The notes under the pieces were generated by a model. That model was not told where the DNA came from. It was given only the letters and a program-made list of their open reading frames with translations, and did no database searches. The position numbers and the translations under genes are program-made. Positions 28,053 through 37,842 of a stretch of DNA of 64,000 nucleotides are shown here, piece after piece. Origin of the DNA: Bacteroidota bacterium (GTDB lineage Bacteria; Bacteroidota; Bacteroidia; Chitinophagales; Chitinophagaceae); the NCBI GenBank assembly GCA_013285915.1, contig JABDGS010000005.1, positions 1-64,000 on the forward strand. Direction: 5' to 3'. The first letter of the stretch is position 1. Every line of letters begins with the position of its first letter.

Positions 28053-29099
28053 ATGCAAAAAATTTTTACACGACAGGTACTACAGCTCAGCTTTATTTGG
28101 ACGCTGGTAGCCCTTGTGCCCGCAGGCAGGGCATACCTGTTTTTGCCATGGCAGGTTTGGTTTGATGTTTTGATACTTGTTGCCGGCCTTTTGTTTTGCC
28201 CGCTGTTGGTTTTGTGGATCCGGTTTTTGTGGCGGAAAAGGCAAAGCTGGGTTGTGCTTGTGCTTATACAACTTGGTGTGTCGGTTGCGGCAGGCATAAC
28301 TGCACATTTTGCTACGGAGGAGTCTTACCCGCTTAAAAGGCGTATTAACCCAACAGAATTAAGCCAGTTACCAGGGCTGAAAAAAATTACCGCTTTTGTT
28401 TTTACCGGCAACAGTTACACTGTATTTACATCGTTTATGATACTGTGCAGCCTGGCGTTGTTGCTGGAATACAATGAGCAAATAAAGCAACGCAAGAATA
28501 AAGAAGCCGAGTTGAAAGTCAGCCTCGTAGTAAGTCAAATTAAAGCGTTACAGTCTGAACTGCAGCCGCATTTCATTTTTAACACCTTAAACTCTGCAAG
28601 CAGCCTCATGGAGTTTGATATAGATAAAGCCCAGCAATTGCTGGAACGCTTTTCGTTTTTGATGAGAAATTATCTTGACATTATCAACCAGCAATTTTAC
28701 ACGTTGGCGGATGAAGTGAACTTTTTAAATCAATACATACAAATTCAACAACTGCGGCATAATGGAGAAATAATAATGGATATTGATGTTACTGAGAATT
28801 GCCTGCAAATAAAAGTACCTGTTATACTTCTTCAACCTCTAATTGAGAACTCAATAAAGCATGGGTGGCTTGACAGGAAGAAAGAACTGCACATAGTAAT
28901 AACCGTATCTTTTAAAGATGATATGCTGTGCATCACTGTTAAGGACAATGGCCAGCCAACTGTTTTACAAATTTTGCCGGGTACGGGCATACGAAACCTT
29001 AAGGAGCGCCTGGCCGTTTTATACCACGACAATTTTACCTTTACGGAATACAGCAACTACGGATACATTTCAACCATAACTTTTCCAGCAAAGCCATGA
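28053..29099 (+). CDS. LytS-type sensor histidine kinase (His_kinase family)
   Basis: A 348-residue membrane histidine kinase. The N-terminal half has about four hydrophobic segments (around residues 11-30, 38-58, 65-84 and 122-139). The phosphorylated His is His173 in SELQPHFIFNTLNSA, the signature of the LytS/YehU family. The ATPase part contains PLIENSIKHG and GTGIRNLKERL. There is no separate periplasmic sensor domain, so it may sense a membrane-borne ligand or its receptor neighbour. It overlaps the response regulator by 4 bases (ATGA). A GLPGLI protein and an outer-membrane receptor follow. Confidence 0.93.
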   Translation: MQKIFTRQVLQLSFIWTLVALVPAGRAYLFLPWQVWFDVLILVAGLLFCPLLVLWIRFLWRKRQSWVVLVLIQLGVSVAAGITAHFATEESYPLKRRINPTELSQLPGLKKITAFVFTGNSYTVFTSFMILCSLALLLEYNEQIKQRKNKEAELKVSLVVSQIKALQSELQPHFIFNTLNSASSLMEFDIDKAQQLLERFSFLMRNYLDIINQQFYTLADEVNFLNQYIQIQQLRHNGEIIMDIDVTENCLQIKVPVILLQPLIENSIKHGWLDRKKELHIVITVSFKDDMLCITVKDNGQPTVLQILPGTGIRNLKERLAVLYHDNFTFTEYSNYGYISTITFPAKP

Positions 29100-29851
29100 A
29101 GAAAATAAAAGTATTGATTGCGGATGATGAGGAGCCTGCGGTAAGCCGGGTTGAAAATCTTTTAAAGCAAGACGCAAGTTTTGAAATTGCCTCAAAATGT
29201 TTCAACGGAATAGAGATTGCAAACGAGCTACGCACGCAGCTTTTTGATGTTATAATTATAGATATTGAAATGCCCGGCATGTCTGGCCTGGACATTTTAA
29301 ATATTGGCGGGTTTAAAAAAAAGCCTGTGATTGTATTTGTTACGGCTTACCATGAATATGCTGTGCAAGCTTTTGAATATTACGCTTTAGACTACGTGTT
29401 AAAACCATACAGCAACGGCCGGTTTAAAAAAATGCTTGAACGGGTTAAGGAAAAAATTGAGCAGGACGAAAAATTGCAGGTTGACTGGCAAAGCCTGCAT
29501 ACGAGTATAGTGAGTGGCGCGATAGCGGGCAGGGTTGTTGTGAAAACAGGAAAGCGGCACCATTTTATAGACTATGATAATATAGCATACATAACAGCCG
29601 ACGGCAACTATTGCGAAATAATATTAAAAACGGGCGGCAGGCATGTACACAGGGATACAATTACACATATTGCTTCAGTGCTCACGCCCGGTAAATTTAT
29701 ACGCATACACCACTCGCATATTATCTCCGTTGATTATGTTAAACAGGTAGTACGGCTTGTGTACGGCGGCCTTGAAATTGTAATGAAAGACGGAACTGTG
29801 CTTAAAGCCAGCCGCAGGTATAACGATGATATAAAAAAGATAATGGGCTGA
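29096..29851 (+). CDS. LytTR-family response regulator
   Basis: A 251-residue regulator with a CheY-like receiver (ADDEEPAVSRVENLL at the start, phosphoacceptor Asp56 in IIIDIEMPGMSG, and Lys in YVLKPY) and a C-terminal LytTR DNA-binding domain (roughly residues 140-250: YDNIAYITADGNYCEI, FIRIHHSHIISVDYV, KASRRY). Translation is coupled to the kinase. The first gene after it encodes a GLPGLI protein about 105 bases on, so regulation of that pair is plausible. Confidence 0.94.
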   Translation: MKKIKVLIADDEEPAVSRVENLLKQDASFEIASKCFNGIEIANELRTQLFDVIIIDIEMPGMSGLDILNIGGFKKKPVIVFVTAYHEYAVQAFEYYALDYVLKPYSNGRFKKMLERVKEKIEQDEKLQVDWQSLHTSIVSGAIAGRVVVKTGKRHHFIDYDNIAYITADGNYCEIILKTGGRHVHRDTITHIASVLTPGKFIRIHHSHIISVDYVKQVVRLVYGGLEIVMKDGTVLKASRRYNDDIKKIMG

Positions 29852-29957
29852 CTTTTGTACAACTATCCCCGTAATTAAGCAAACTAAAGCAAACCTTCAC
29901 TGAAAATAATGTTAATGAAGAAGGTATAACTATTATTGAAGATTAAAAATAACCTGT

Positions 29958-30842
29958 ATGTTAATCTTCAGCAAAGCCGGGTATTTAAAAAAAAGAATAT
30001 TCAGCACCCAAACAATTAAATATACACTGCCTGTTTTTTTTATCGGGATGCAGCAAACGGCGCTAAAGGCGCAAAATGCTGACAGTGCTATTGCCATTGT
30101 TCAATACAATGTTACCTATGTTGCCGACACAACGAAGCGGGACCAGCCACAAAAAAACAGTATGATACTGTACTTGGGCCGGCATAGCAGCTATTACGCT
30201 GACATGCGAGCCCTGGAAATGAACGAACGTGTTAAAGCATATATACAGCAACACCCCGAAGTTATTACTGAAAACCAGGCTATAAACCTACCAAATAGTT
30301 TTTGCTGGTACAAAGATGTTGTTAACAATAAGCTTGTTAACATTACACGGACCGCACGCAATGTGCAAAAAATATTTTTTGTAGAAGAAAGTATGCCTGT
30401 CATACAATGGACCATTACCAGCGAGACAAAAATAATTGGCGGCTATAATTGTCAAAAAGCGACTGCCATTTTTCGCGGCCGTATTTATGCAGCATGGTTT
30501 TGCAAGCAATTACCTTATAGTAACGGCCCCTGGAAATTAGGAGGTTTGCCCGGCCTGATACTTGAGGCGGCCGATGTTACCAATGAGATTGTTTTTTCTT
30601 TTAAAAGTTTTGAAACAAATGCAGTTGCGGTAGCTATTACGTTACCCGAAGGCGGTATTAAAACAAGCAGCAAAGACTTGAACAAATATTTAGAAACAAT
30701 AAGGCTTGACGGGGCAGCGATGATGCAAGGTAGTGGCGCAGCCAGGGGGCGAAGTGCGCAGGGCGGCAGCAATGGGCAGGATGGGCCACCACCTCAGCAA
30801 GGTGAAGTTAATAATCCGTTGGAAAAAGAGAACGGCTTATGA
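29958..30842 (+). CDS. GLPGLI family protein
   Basis: A 294-residue exported protein with the defining motif GGLPGLI at residues 195-201. The signal runs to about residue 39 (ALKAQ). An adjacent region (GGYNCQKATAIFRGRIYAAWF) is also typical of the family, which is found in Bacteroidota beside outer-membrane receptors. The C-terminus is low in complexity (Gly/Ser/Gln-rich). The next gene, 57 bases downstream, is such a receptor, supporting the usual pairing. The family's biochemical role is not established, but processing or export of a small substrate has been suggested by its context. Confidence 0.9.
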   Translation: MLIFSKAGYLKKRIFSTQTIKYTLPVFFIGMQQTALKAQNADSAIAIVQYNVTYVADTTKRDQPQKNSMILYLGRHSSYYADMRALEMNERVKAYIQQHPEVITENQAINLPNSFCWYKDVVNNKLVNITRTARNVQKIFFVEESMPVIQWTITSETKIIGGYNCQKATAIFRGRIYAAWFCKQLPYSNGPWKLGGLPGLILEAADVTNEIVFSFKSFETNAVAVAITLPEGGIKTSSKDLNKYLETIRLDGAAMMQGSGAARGRSAQGGSNGQDGPPPQQGEVNNPLEKENGL

Positions 30843-30899
30843 TGCAGCCGCAGCCATTAATAATTATAAAACCCCCATGCCCAATAATTTGCTCAGGCC

Positions 30900-33575
30900 A
30901 TGACAGTGCAATCATTTTTCTATAAACCTGCATTATTAACAGCCTGTTTGCTAATACGCACGCTGCTGTATGGCCAGGTGGTAATAAGCGGCACTGTTAC
31001 TGATACCAGCGGCAAACCGTTAGCAACGGTTGACGTTATCCTGCAAAAAAAGAGCGGCCTGGTTTTAGCATTTGCGCCAACCAATAACAGGGGTGCCTAC
31101 AAGATTAGTTACGCAGGTATTATGGGTAACGATACCCTGCTTGTGGAAGTTAACAGCATTGGCTACTTTATACAGCAGCATTTGGTAAGGGCAACGGTTG
31201 ACACAATAAATTTTAAATTGAGGGAATCTTTTACAAGCTTGCCGCAGGTTGTTGTTAAGGGGCGCAAATCGTTAGTTGAAGCAGAAGGCGATACATTAAG
31301 CTATAACGTTGCTTCGTTTACCGCCCCGCAGGACAGGGTAATTGGTGATATTATAAAAAAATTGCCGGGTATTAATGTTGATGAAAACGGCAAAATAACC
31401 TACCAGGGTAAAGACCTGAACCAATTTTATATTGACGGAGATAACCTGCTTGATGGCAAATACAATATTGCCACACAAAACCTGCCCGCTGATATGGTTG
31501 ATAAAATACAGGTGCTTGATAACCACCAGCCGATAAAGGTGCTAAAGAATGTTGTGCAGAGTGATAATGCAGCAATAAACATTGTTTTAAAGGATAAAAG
31601 CCGCATTAAACTTGCGGGCAACGGCGAAGCTGGTGCAGGTGTTCCCGGTGTGTATACTGCGACAGTTAACGCGATGCTATTTAAAAAGCAATACAAGTTT
31701 ATTAACTATATAAAGGCTGACAATACAGGCGACGACCTTAATGATGAATTAATGTCACAGTTTGGAACGGTTTATGAGAATAAACCGGTTAGCCTTTTGA
31801 GTATAAGCGGCACAATACCGCCGCTTAAAAAGGCCAGGTATCTTTTTAACAATGCCGCCCTTGCCAGTATTAACGACCTTTTTACGGTGGCAAGCGCCGC
31901 TCAGCTAAAGCTAAATGCCTATTTTATTACTGACAGGCAGTACCAAAACAACAGCTATTCGTCTGACTATTTTTTGCCGGTGGATACCTTACATTATTAT
32001 GAGCAGCAAAACAACCTGTTTAATAACAACTCATTTAGCACTCAGTTAAACCTTAACATAAATCGCAGTACATATTACCTGAACGATGTATTATTATTCG
32101 AGTATGCCGGCAAGTTTACAGCCGGTAACCTTACTATTACGGGTAACTATAACGTTGCGCAGCGGCTACAAGCGAAGACAGGCAATGTTTCAAATCTTTT
32201 TAATTATATAACTATTACGGGCAGTAATAAAAATGTTACAGAAGTTTATAGTTATGCGGGTAACGTTTATGCTCCCGCTCAGCTAAATGTTGAGCCCGGT
32301 CTAAATGACAGCCTGTTTAACAACGGGGTTGCTTATAATGGACTGATACAGCAATTATCTGTGCCATCATTCTATACAAATAACTATATAAGTTATAAAA
32401 CAAGCGGCATAATAAGGCAAGGTTATAAAACCGGCGTTAGTTATCAGCAGCAGGAGTTTACCGGCAATTTGCAAAAAATTTTAACCGATAACAGCGCCGT
32501 AACAATTGCTGATAGTTTTGTAAACAGGCTGCAATGGCAAAGGGTAAAATATTATTTGCAGGCAGATTATACATACGTAACCACTAAACTACAGGCCGCG
32601 ATAATGATGCCTGTTGCTTATCAAAACACAGATTATGCAGGTAAGCTGCCTGCCGCAAACGTACCGTGCACATCGGCAACCCCCACAGCCTTATTTAAAT
32701 ATACTACCGGCAGAGAAAGTTACATACAGGTAAAATATGTTAATGGCAATTACTTTGGTGATATTACCAATGTGTATGATGGCTATGTTATGCAGACGTA
32801 TAAATTTTTTTCAGTAAATAATACCATTCTGCCGCACGTAAAAAGCAACGAAGCATCAGTAAACTATGCAGTACAAAACACGCTTAAGGTATTTTTCTTA
32901 ACCGTCAGTGCCTCTTATAAATCGTTAGCGGGCAATGTCGTTAGTGCAACCCAATACAATACTATATTCCAGCAGCAGCATAGCGTTGCACAGAATAACA
33001 CATCTCATACAGCCTCCGCGGGCATAAGTGTGAGCAAATATATTTTTGCTATGAAGGCTACCATTGGTGCAAAGGCTTTATGGCAGCGCAGCGATACAAG
33101 TTTTTTGCAAAACGGCAGTCTTTTGCATTATTTAAACAATCTGTATAATTCATCTGTAAATGCCTATACAAAACCGGCATCATGGTGCAATTTAAGTTAT
33201 ACGGGTAGTGTAACAGTTTATAGTAACCGTCCAACCGTTAGCAGCCATAATATTGCTACCACTCCCCAGGTAATATTTAACCAACGGCATCAGCTTGCAC
33301 TTACCGTTACAGTTAAAAAAAACATATTTGTAACTGTAAATACTGATTATTACGCCGCAAAAAGACCTGGCGACCTTTTAAATAAATATGTGTTTACGGA
33401 CGCAACACTAATGTTTAAATTACCGGCACTTAAAACGGATATACAGATTGTATTAAGCAACCTTGCAAATGTGCGCTATTATACCAACCTTTCCGTAACA
33501 TCCAACCAGGTATCAGAAAACACTTATCAAATACGGCCACGCATGGCTTTGGCAAGGTGCAGTTTTAGATTTTAG
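30900..33575 (+). CDS. Outer-membrane receptor with CarboxypepD_reg-like domain, paired with GLPGLI
   Basis: An 891-residue protein. It has a signal ending LLYGQ, then a CarboxypepD_reg-like beta-sandwich (VVISGTVTDTSGKPLATVDVI, about residues 26-110). A plug-like segment follows: IGDIIKKLPGINVDENGKIT, FYIDGDNLLDGKYNIAT, and VDKIQVLDNHQPIKVLK. The rest is a long Asn/Ser/Tyr-rich barrel region. It resembles TonB-dependent-receptor-like proteins of the outer membrane beta-barrel family. It is preceded by the GLPGLI gene and the LytS/LytTR pair, forming a coherent signal-regulated unit. Confidence 0.88.
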   Translation: MTVQSFFYKPALLTACLLIRTLLYGQVVISGTVTDTSGKPLATVDVILQKKSGLVLAFAPTNNRGAYKISYAGIMGNDTLLVEVNSIGYFIQQHLVRATVDTINFKLRESFTSLPQVVVKGRKSLVEAEGDTLSYNVASFTAPQDRVIGDIIKKLPGINVDENGKITYQGKDLNQFYIDGDNLLDGKYNIATQNLPADMVDKIQVLDNHQPIKVLKNVVQSDNAAINIVLKDKSRIKLAGNGEAGAGVPGVYTATVNAMLFKKQYKFINYIKADNTGDDLNDELMSQFGTVYENKPVSLLSISGTIPPLKKARYLFNNAALASINDLFTVASAAQLKLNAYFITDRQYQNNSYSSDYFLPVDTLHYYEQQNNLFNNNSFSTQLNLNINRSTYYLNDVLLFEYAGKFTAGNLTITGNYNVAQRLQAKTGNVSNLFNYITITGSNKNVTEVYSYAGNVYAPAQLNVEPGLNDSLFNNGVAYNGLIQQLSVPSFYTNNYISYKTSGIIRQGYKTGVSYQQQEFTGNLQKILTDNSAVTIADSFVNRLQWQRVKYYLQADYTYVTTKLQAAIMMPVAYQNTDYAGKLPAANVPCTSATPTALFKYTTGRESYIQVKYVNGNYFGDITNVYDGYVMQTYKFFSVNNTILPHVKSNEASVNYAVQNTLKVFFLTVSASYKSLAGNVVSATQYNTIFQQQHSVAQNNTSHTASAGISVSKYIFAMKATIGAKALWQRSDTSFLQNGSLLHYLNNLYNSSVNAYTKPASWCNLSYTGSVTVYSNRPTVSSHNIATTPQVIFNQRHQLALTVTVKKNIFVTVNTDYYAAKRPGDLLNKYVFTDATLMFKLPALKTDIQIVLSNLANVRYYTNLSVTSNQVSENTYQIRPRMALARCSFRF

Positions 33576-33951
33576 AATTAAGTATTTCTGTCAATATGTA
33601 TCGTATTTGTTCGTGGAAGTGTATGCATATTTCAAGCGCCACTTTCAAGATAACCCTGCTATAATTTCACAAATAATTTCTAATAAACTTTAATGTTTAC
33701 ACTTTCAGCCGACACACGCCTTATATTCAAGAATTTACAAAACGGCGAAAAATCTCTCTTAAACCAAAGATTTTTTTTGCAGGCGTTGTTCCGCACACTC
33801 AATTATAGCCGATATTCACACAATAGTTTACGCAAGTTGCACTTGCAGCGCAGGCCGCAAACGGGTAGTAAATATCTTCGCGTGCGATCGTTATTTAAAC
33901 CGTGGTGGTTAAAATGTACCCACTAAAAAATTACCCAAAAAAACATTTGTA
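33576..33951. other. Intergenic region with a promoter-like box
   Basis: About 375 bases without a convincing gene. TATCTTCG at 33873-33880 resembles the Bacteroidota -7 box and would start transcription about 65 bases before the next gene. No -33 element at proper spacing was found. Confidence 0.35.
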
Positions 33952-34800
33952 ATGAAAAAGCCCCTTTTAATCTTGCTACTGCTGGCAACTACGCGGTTAT
34001 TTGCACAAACAAACCCCATAACGGCCATAACTATTACTTTACCTACTAACCCTGATGCTTTCGCAGGCAATTGGGGCAACGCCGCATCAGTATTTACAAT
34101 AAGTGCGTCGGCGAGGTTAACAGGTGGCCGGATTGACCCTTCAGTTGAAGAAAGCAAAATATTGGTAATTATTAAAAAGAACGGCGCCAAAATATGCGGC
34201 AGTTATGCCAGTACCAACGCGCCTGCCACAAAATTCCGCACAGCTTCCAGGGAATGGAATGGTGCAGAAGCCATTGCTTTGTTAGGTAAGGGGTGCAGCC
34301 TGGCACCAGGAGACTATGAACTGAGTGTGCAGTTTTTTGCTGGTGGTGCAAAACCTGTTGCACTGAGTGAGGAAAAAATTAAACCATTTACCATACGTGG
34401 TAACGACCAACAGGCTTATCAACCACCACAACCTGTTGTGCCCGCAACCAGTACCGCGCTAGTTGAAGCAGATATTAAAAAGCCAATTATATTCAGATGG
34501 ACGCCAGTTATACCCAAACCTGCTACGCCAGTAATATACCGGTTAAAAATTTGGCAACTGACGCAGGGGCAAAACGGACCGCAGGCTATAAAGGCAAACC
34601 AGCCAATACTTACTAAGGACGTTGATAATATTACTGAGGCTGTTATAACTAACATTATAACCGGGCCGTGTAAACCACCTTACTTGTGCAGCTTTGTTTG
34701 GAATGTGCAGGCGCTTAGCCGCGACGGCAAACCGCTCGGGGGCAATAACGGTATAAGTGAAAGCTTTGCATTTGGCGTAAAACAGGATGCAAGACGTTAA
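33952..34800 (+). CDS. Secreted hypothetical protein
   Basis: A 282-residue protein with a clear signal peptide (MKKPLLILLLLATTRLFAQ). The rest has no recognised domain; segments such as KKPIIFRWTPVIPKP and YRLKIWQLTQGQ resemble fibronectin-type strand pairs, as in secreted Bacteroidota binding proteins. It is transcribed alone and convergent with the isomerase gene. A terminator is not obvious. Confidence 0.7.
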   Translation: MKKPLLILLLLATTRLFAQTNPITAITITLPTNPDAFAGNWGNAASVFTISASARLTGGRIDPSVEESKILVIIKKNGAKICGSYASTNAPATKFRTASREWNGAEAIALLGKGCSLAPGDYELSVQFFAGGAKPVALSEEKIKPFTIRGNDQQAYQPPQPVVPATSTALVEADIKKPIIFRWTPVIPKPATPVIYRLKIWQLTQGQNGPQAIKANQPILTKDVDNITEAVITNIITGPCKPPYLCSFVWNVQALSRDGKPLGGNNGISESFAFGVKQDARR

Positions 34801-34899
34801 TATTGCCCCGCACCTAACCCCCGGGGAACTATCCTTATTTTGAAAAACCTGACTTGTACGGGTAAATAATTTGCTGCAACAAAGGAGCTTACCCGCTTA

Positions 34900-35823
34900 T
34901 CACTTTTTATCAAAGTGTTTTTTAATGGCTAATGGGTAATCTGCCAGCGCAATTTCAGGTTCGGCTATTTCGGGGTGCCAAAGCTTCTCCCATTCAAAAC
35001 TGTAATAACCTTTGTAGCCGCTATTATACAGCAGGTCAATGGCTTCAAAAATGGGCACATCACCCTGGCCTAATAACACATATTCAACCTTCCCGTCAGG
35101 CAGCAGTTTTGCATCTTTTATGTGTGCGTGATGAATATACTTTTTTAGCTTGCCGTATACGGCTGCAGGTGGCTCTTTAGTAATGGTCCACATATTGGTA
35201 ATATCCCATACCAAGCCTGTTTGCGTTTGGGATGCACGCTGCATAATTTTCTCCAGGTCGTTACTATGTACCAGGTCGCCATGGGTTTCCATTAATACAG
35301 TTACGTTGGTGTTTTTTGCATAATCGCCAAGTTCTATCAGTCCATTAGTGATAAGATCAATGGTGACTTGTTTGTCACCATCTTTTGGCAGGTTATTTGG
35401 GAATACGCGCACAAAAGGACAGCCAGCCTGCTGGGCAAGATCAATAAAACGTTTGGCTTCATCAATGTTCTTTTTTCTTTCAACCGCTTCTGCGGTGTGC
35501 AGGTTGCAGGATGCGCCAAAATCAATAAACTTCAGGCCCCTCTGCTTTAATAATGCAAGTGTTGCGCTTATGTTTTGCGCACTGCTGAACTCTTTACATT
35601 TATCAAGCTCAAGCTCTTTTTGAATGCCCCGTAATTCAATACCCCGGTAACCATGCGCGGCGGCAAAATCAACAATTTGTTCAAAGTTCCACCCTGGGCA
35701 ACCGAGTGTAGAAAAACTTAATGGTGGCAATGTTTTTTTTGCGGTAAAAGCAGTACCGCCAACATAAGCCGCCGCTAATACTGAAGATGATCGCAGAAAT
35801 TGCCTGCGGGAATAGTTATGCAT
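34900..35823 (-). CDS. Sugar phosphate isomerase/epimerase (xylose-isomerase-like TIM barrel), Tat-exported
   Basis: A 307-residue protein with a twin-arginine signal at the N-terminus (SRRQFLRSSSVLAAAYVGG), so it should be exported folded. The core is an AP-endonuclease-2-type TIM barrel: LSFSTLGCPGWNFEQIVDFA, HGYRGIELRG, METHGDLVHSND, GLVWDITNMW, and GYYSFEWEKLWHPEI. Conserved acidic and His residues for metal binding are present in these. Family members isomerise sugars or inositol derivatives. The periplasmic location suggests work on imported or released carbohydrate. The exact substrate is unknown. Confidence 0.88.
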   Translation of the reverse strand: MHNYSRRQFLRSSSVLAAAYVGGTAFTAKKTLPPLSFSTLGCPGWNFEQIVDFAAAHGYRGIELRGIQKELELDKCKEFSSAQNISATLALLKQRGLKFIDFGASCNLHTAEAVERKKNIDEAKRFIDLAQQAGCPFVRVFPNNLPKDGDKQVTIDLITNGLIELGDYAKNTNVTVLMETHGDLVHSNDLEKIMQRASQTQTGLVWDITNMWTITKEPPAAVYGKLKKYIHHAHIKDAKLLPDGKVEYVLLGQGDVPIFEAIDLLYNSGYKGYYSFEWEKLWHPEIAEPEIALADYPLAIKKHFDKK

Positions 35824-36164
35824 GCATAGCTGTTTGCTGTAAAGTTATACATGAACCGTTTAAAAAAGTATATCAGGTAAAAATAGGCGGGGAAAACACA
35901 TTGTAATTTTTCATTAAATTATTCAAGGTAGTGGACTTGGTTATACGCTTTACAAAGATGCGCACGGGTCTTTTTTAGATAGAAATGTGATCTTGAAGGC
36001 CACGAGGCGTTGCGAAGGAACGCATTGTGTTTTTTTCTGCTAATTCTACCCACCACATCAGCCTACGGCTCTTAAAAACTTTATAACTGCATAATATGTA
36101 AGCAACTACTTTTAGAACTGGGTAATTTTTAATTACGAACGACCTTTTTGTTGCTGTTTACTTA
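35824..36164. other. Intergenic region downstream of the sheath gene
   Basis: About 340 bases. It contains no gene or tail-tube remnant. GCGTT and AACGC (near 36009-36025) form a short hairpin followed by a T-run on the plus strand. A 25-base stretch at 35960-35984 resembles one at 47655-47680. Confidence 0.35.
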
Positions 36165-37733
36165 TTAACTTGTTGCCATAGCTTGCTGAAATGTAATTAC
36201 AATAAACTCTGCCGGGTGAGCAACTGCCACTTTTACCGTAACGTTCATAAAACCATTTAAAATATCATCTGCCGTCATTGTTGCGCCAAGGCCGCATGCC
36301 ACCGAAAATGCATCGGCGGCTGATGCGCCCTGCAGGCCGCCTTGTTTCCACAGGTTGGTTAAGAAATTTGAAATTGAAGCCTGCACAGCCATCCATGTAT
36401 TTTTATCGTTCGGTTGAAAAACATAGGCCTGCGCTGTGAGCTTGCAGGTTTGCTCAATCATTATCATTGTCCTTCTTACAGAAAGATATCTCCAGTCCTG
36501 TGAATTGCCGTCTAATGTTCTTGCGCCCCAGATCAAAATGCCCATGCCATTAAAGAACCGGATTGCGTTGATTGATTTACCTGATGCAGCATCAATATTT
36601 AAACCAGCCTGCTCATCATCAGATAGCTTAATTGGTAATGACGCTGCCCCTGCAATTGATATATTGGCCGGGGCTTCCCAAACGCCGCGCGTACTATCAA
36701 CAGTTGTTATTACGCCGGCTATTGCGCCACTTGCCGGAAGCATGTTTACTAAATTTAGCACCTGCTGCATAATATTTGCGTAATCCCTGCTGGCTGTAAG
36801 CAGGGCATTATTATTGGCAAGGGTGCCAGCTTTATTACCAGCCAGTATGTTTTGCAGAATGGCTGCTGCGGCAGCATTTGGGTTTGATGGCGGGTTTAGT
36901 ATTGGCGCCAGTTGCTTAACATCCCCGCCAAAAAGATTGGTAAAATCAATGTCCTGCGGCTGCATAATATTGGTGCCAATAAAAGGGTAGTAAGCGGCGC
37001 CATAGTTTAATGCAATGCTGCCGGTATTTTGCCTGAATGTGACAATATCATTCATGAATAATAGCGGGTCAGGATCATTACCGCCGACAATATCAAAAAT
37101 GCTTATAGCTGTTTGCATTTGCCCGCATTGGGCCAGCATGCTTTGCATTAACAATGCATTGTCAGCCGGTGAAAGAAGGGTAGCCTCCGGGCAAATATAC
37201 ATGGTTGGCTCCTGTTCATTTTTTAACAGGGTTAGGCCGTGTTGCAGATCAGTAAGAGTAACATTTGGATTGACGATCTGCGCACCGGTTTTAAGAGGTG
37301 TGTTTGATGAGGGCCCATACGTACCTACAGAAACAATGTAAGCTTCTGCACCGCCGTTATTAAAAAAAAACTGTATGCTGTTGTACAGGTAATAAATAGT
37401 GTTTGCATCGGGCAGAATTGAATAATACGTGTTGTTGATAACTATATAATCACCCTGCCGCGGCTGCGTTTTTTGGGCTACCAGGTAATATTGCGGTGAG
37501 TATTGTTTTGGCGAAACGCCGCTTGTTGAAGCAGGGTAACAAAAAATTTCCTGGAAATCAACAAACGAAGTTATTTTGAAAGGCTTATTGAGATATGACT
37601 GGCCATTATACGATGCCTGTGGCGTATACCCGATAAATGCTGGAATAGCCGTTGCAACCTGGACAACTGAATTGGAAAAGGCATTTACTTCATTTATATA
37701 AACACCGGGTGTTTTAATAGTTGAAAGGCCCAT
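36165..37733 (-). CDS. Contractile tail sheath protein, isolated
   Basis: A 522-residue protein with both ends of the phage tail sheath/extracellular contractile injection system family. The N-terminus reads STIKTPGVYINEVNAFSNSV, then ATAIPAFIGYT. The C-terminus has RYLSVRRTMIMIEQT, AYVFQPNDKNTWMAVQASI, LTNLWKQGGLQGAS, and HPAEFIVITFQQ. Sheaths polymerise around an inner tube and contract to push it through a membrane. A full system needs tube, baseplate, ATPase and spike genes, and none is visible within 30 kb on either side. The gene is flanked by a serine hydrolase and a sugar isomerase. It may be an orphan, a relic, or a structural protein used alone. Confidence 0.93.
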   Translation of the reverse strand: MGLSTIKTPGVYINEVNAFSNSVVQVATAIPAFIGYTPQASYNGQSYLNKPFKITSFVDFQEIFCYPASTSGVSPKQYSPQYYLVAQKTQPRQGDYIVINNTYYSILPDANTIYYLYNSIQFFFNNGGAEAYIVSVGTYGPSSNTPLKTGAQIVNPNVTLTDLQHGLTLLKNEQEPTMYICPEATLLSPADNALLMQSMLAQCGQMQTAISIFDIVGGNDPDPLLFMNDIVTFRQNTGSIALNYGAAYYPFIGTNIMQPQDIDFTNLFGGDVKQLAPILNPPSNPNAAAAAILQNILAGNKAGTLANNNALLTASRDYANIMQQVLNLVNMLPASGAIAGVITTVDSTRGVWEAPANISIAGAASLPIKLSDDEQAGLNIDAASGKSINAIRFFNGMGILIWGARTLDGNSQDWRYLSVRRTMIMIEQTCKLTAQAYVFQPNDKNTWMAVQASISNFLTNLWKQGGLQGASAADAFSVACGLGATMTADDILNGFMNVTVKVAVAHPAEFIVITFQQAMATS

Positions 37734-37842
37734 ATTGGTAATAAATTATTTTGGTATAATAAGTGGCATTGGCAGTTAGCAGCGGTTATTAATGATGGAT
37801 AAAGTTAAGTAATACGGTGAGGCAGTGATATAACTAATTTTA

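Noticed and set aside
33693-33926. 77-codon frame upstream of the secreted protein
   Set aside because: Basic and unlike a protein; it has no signal or family and overlaps the probable promoter.
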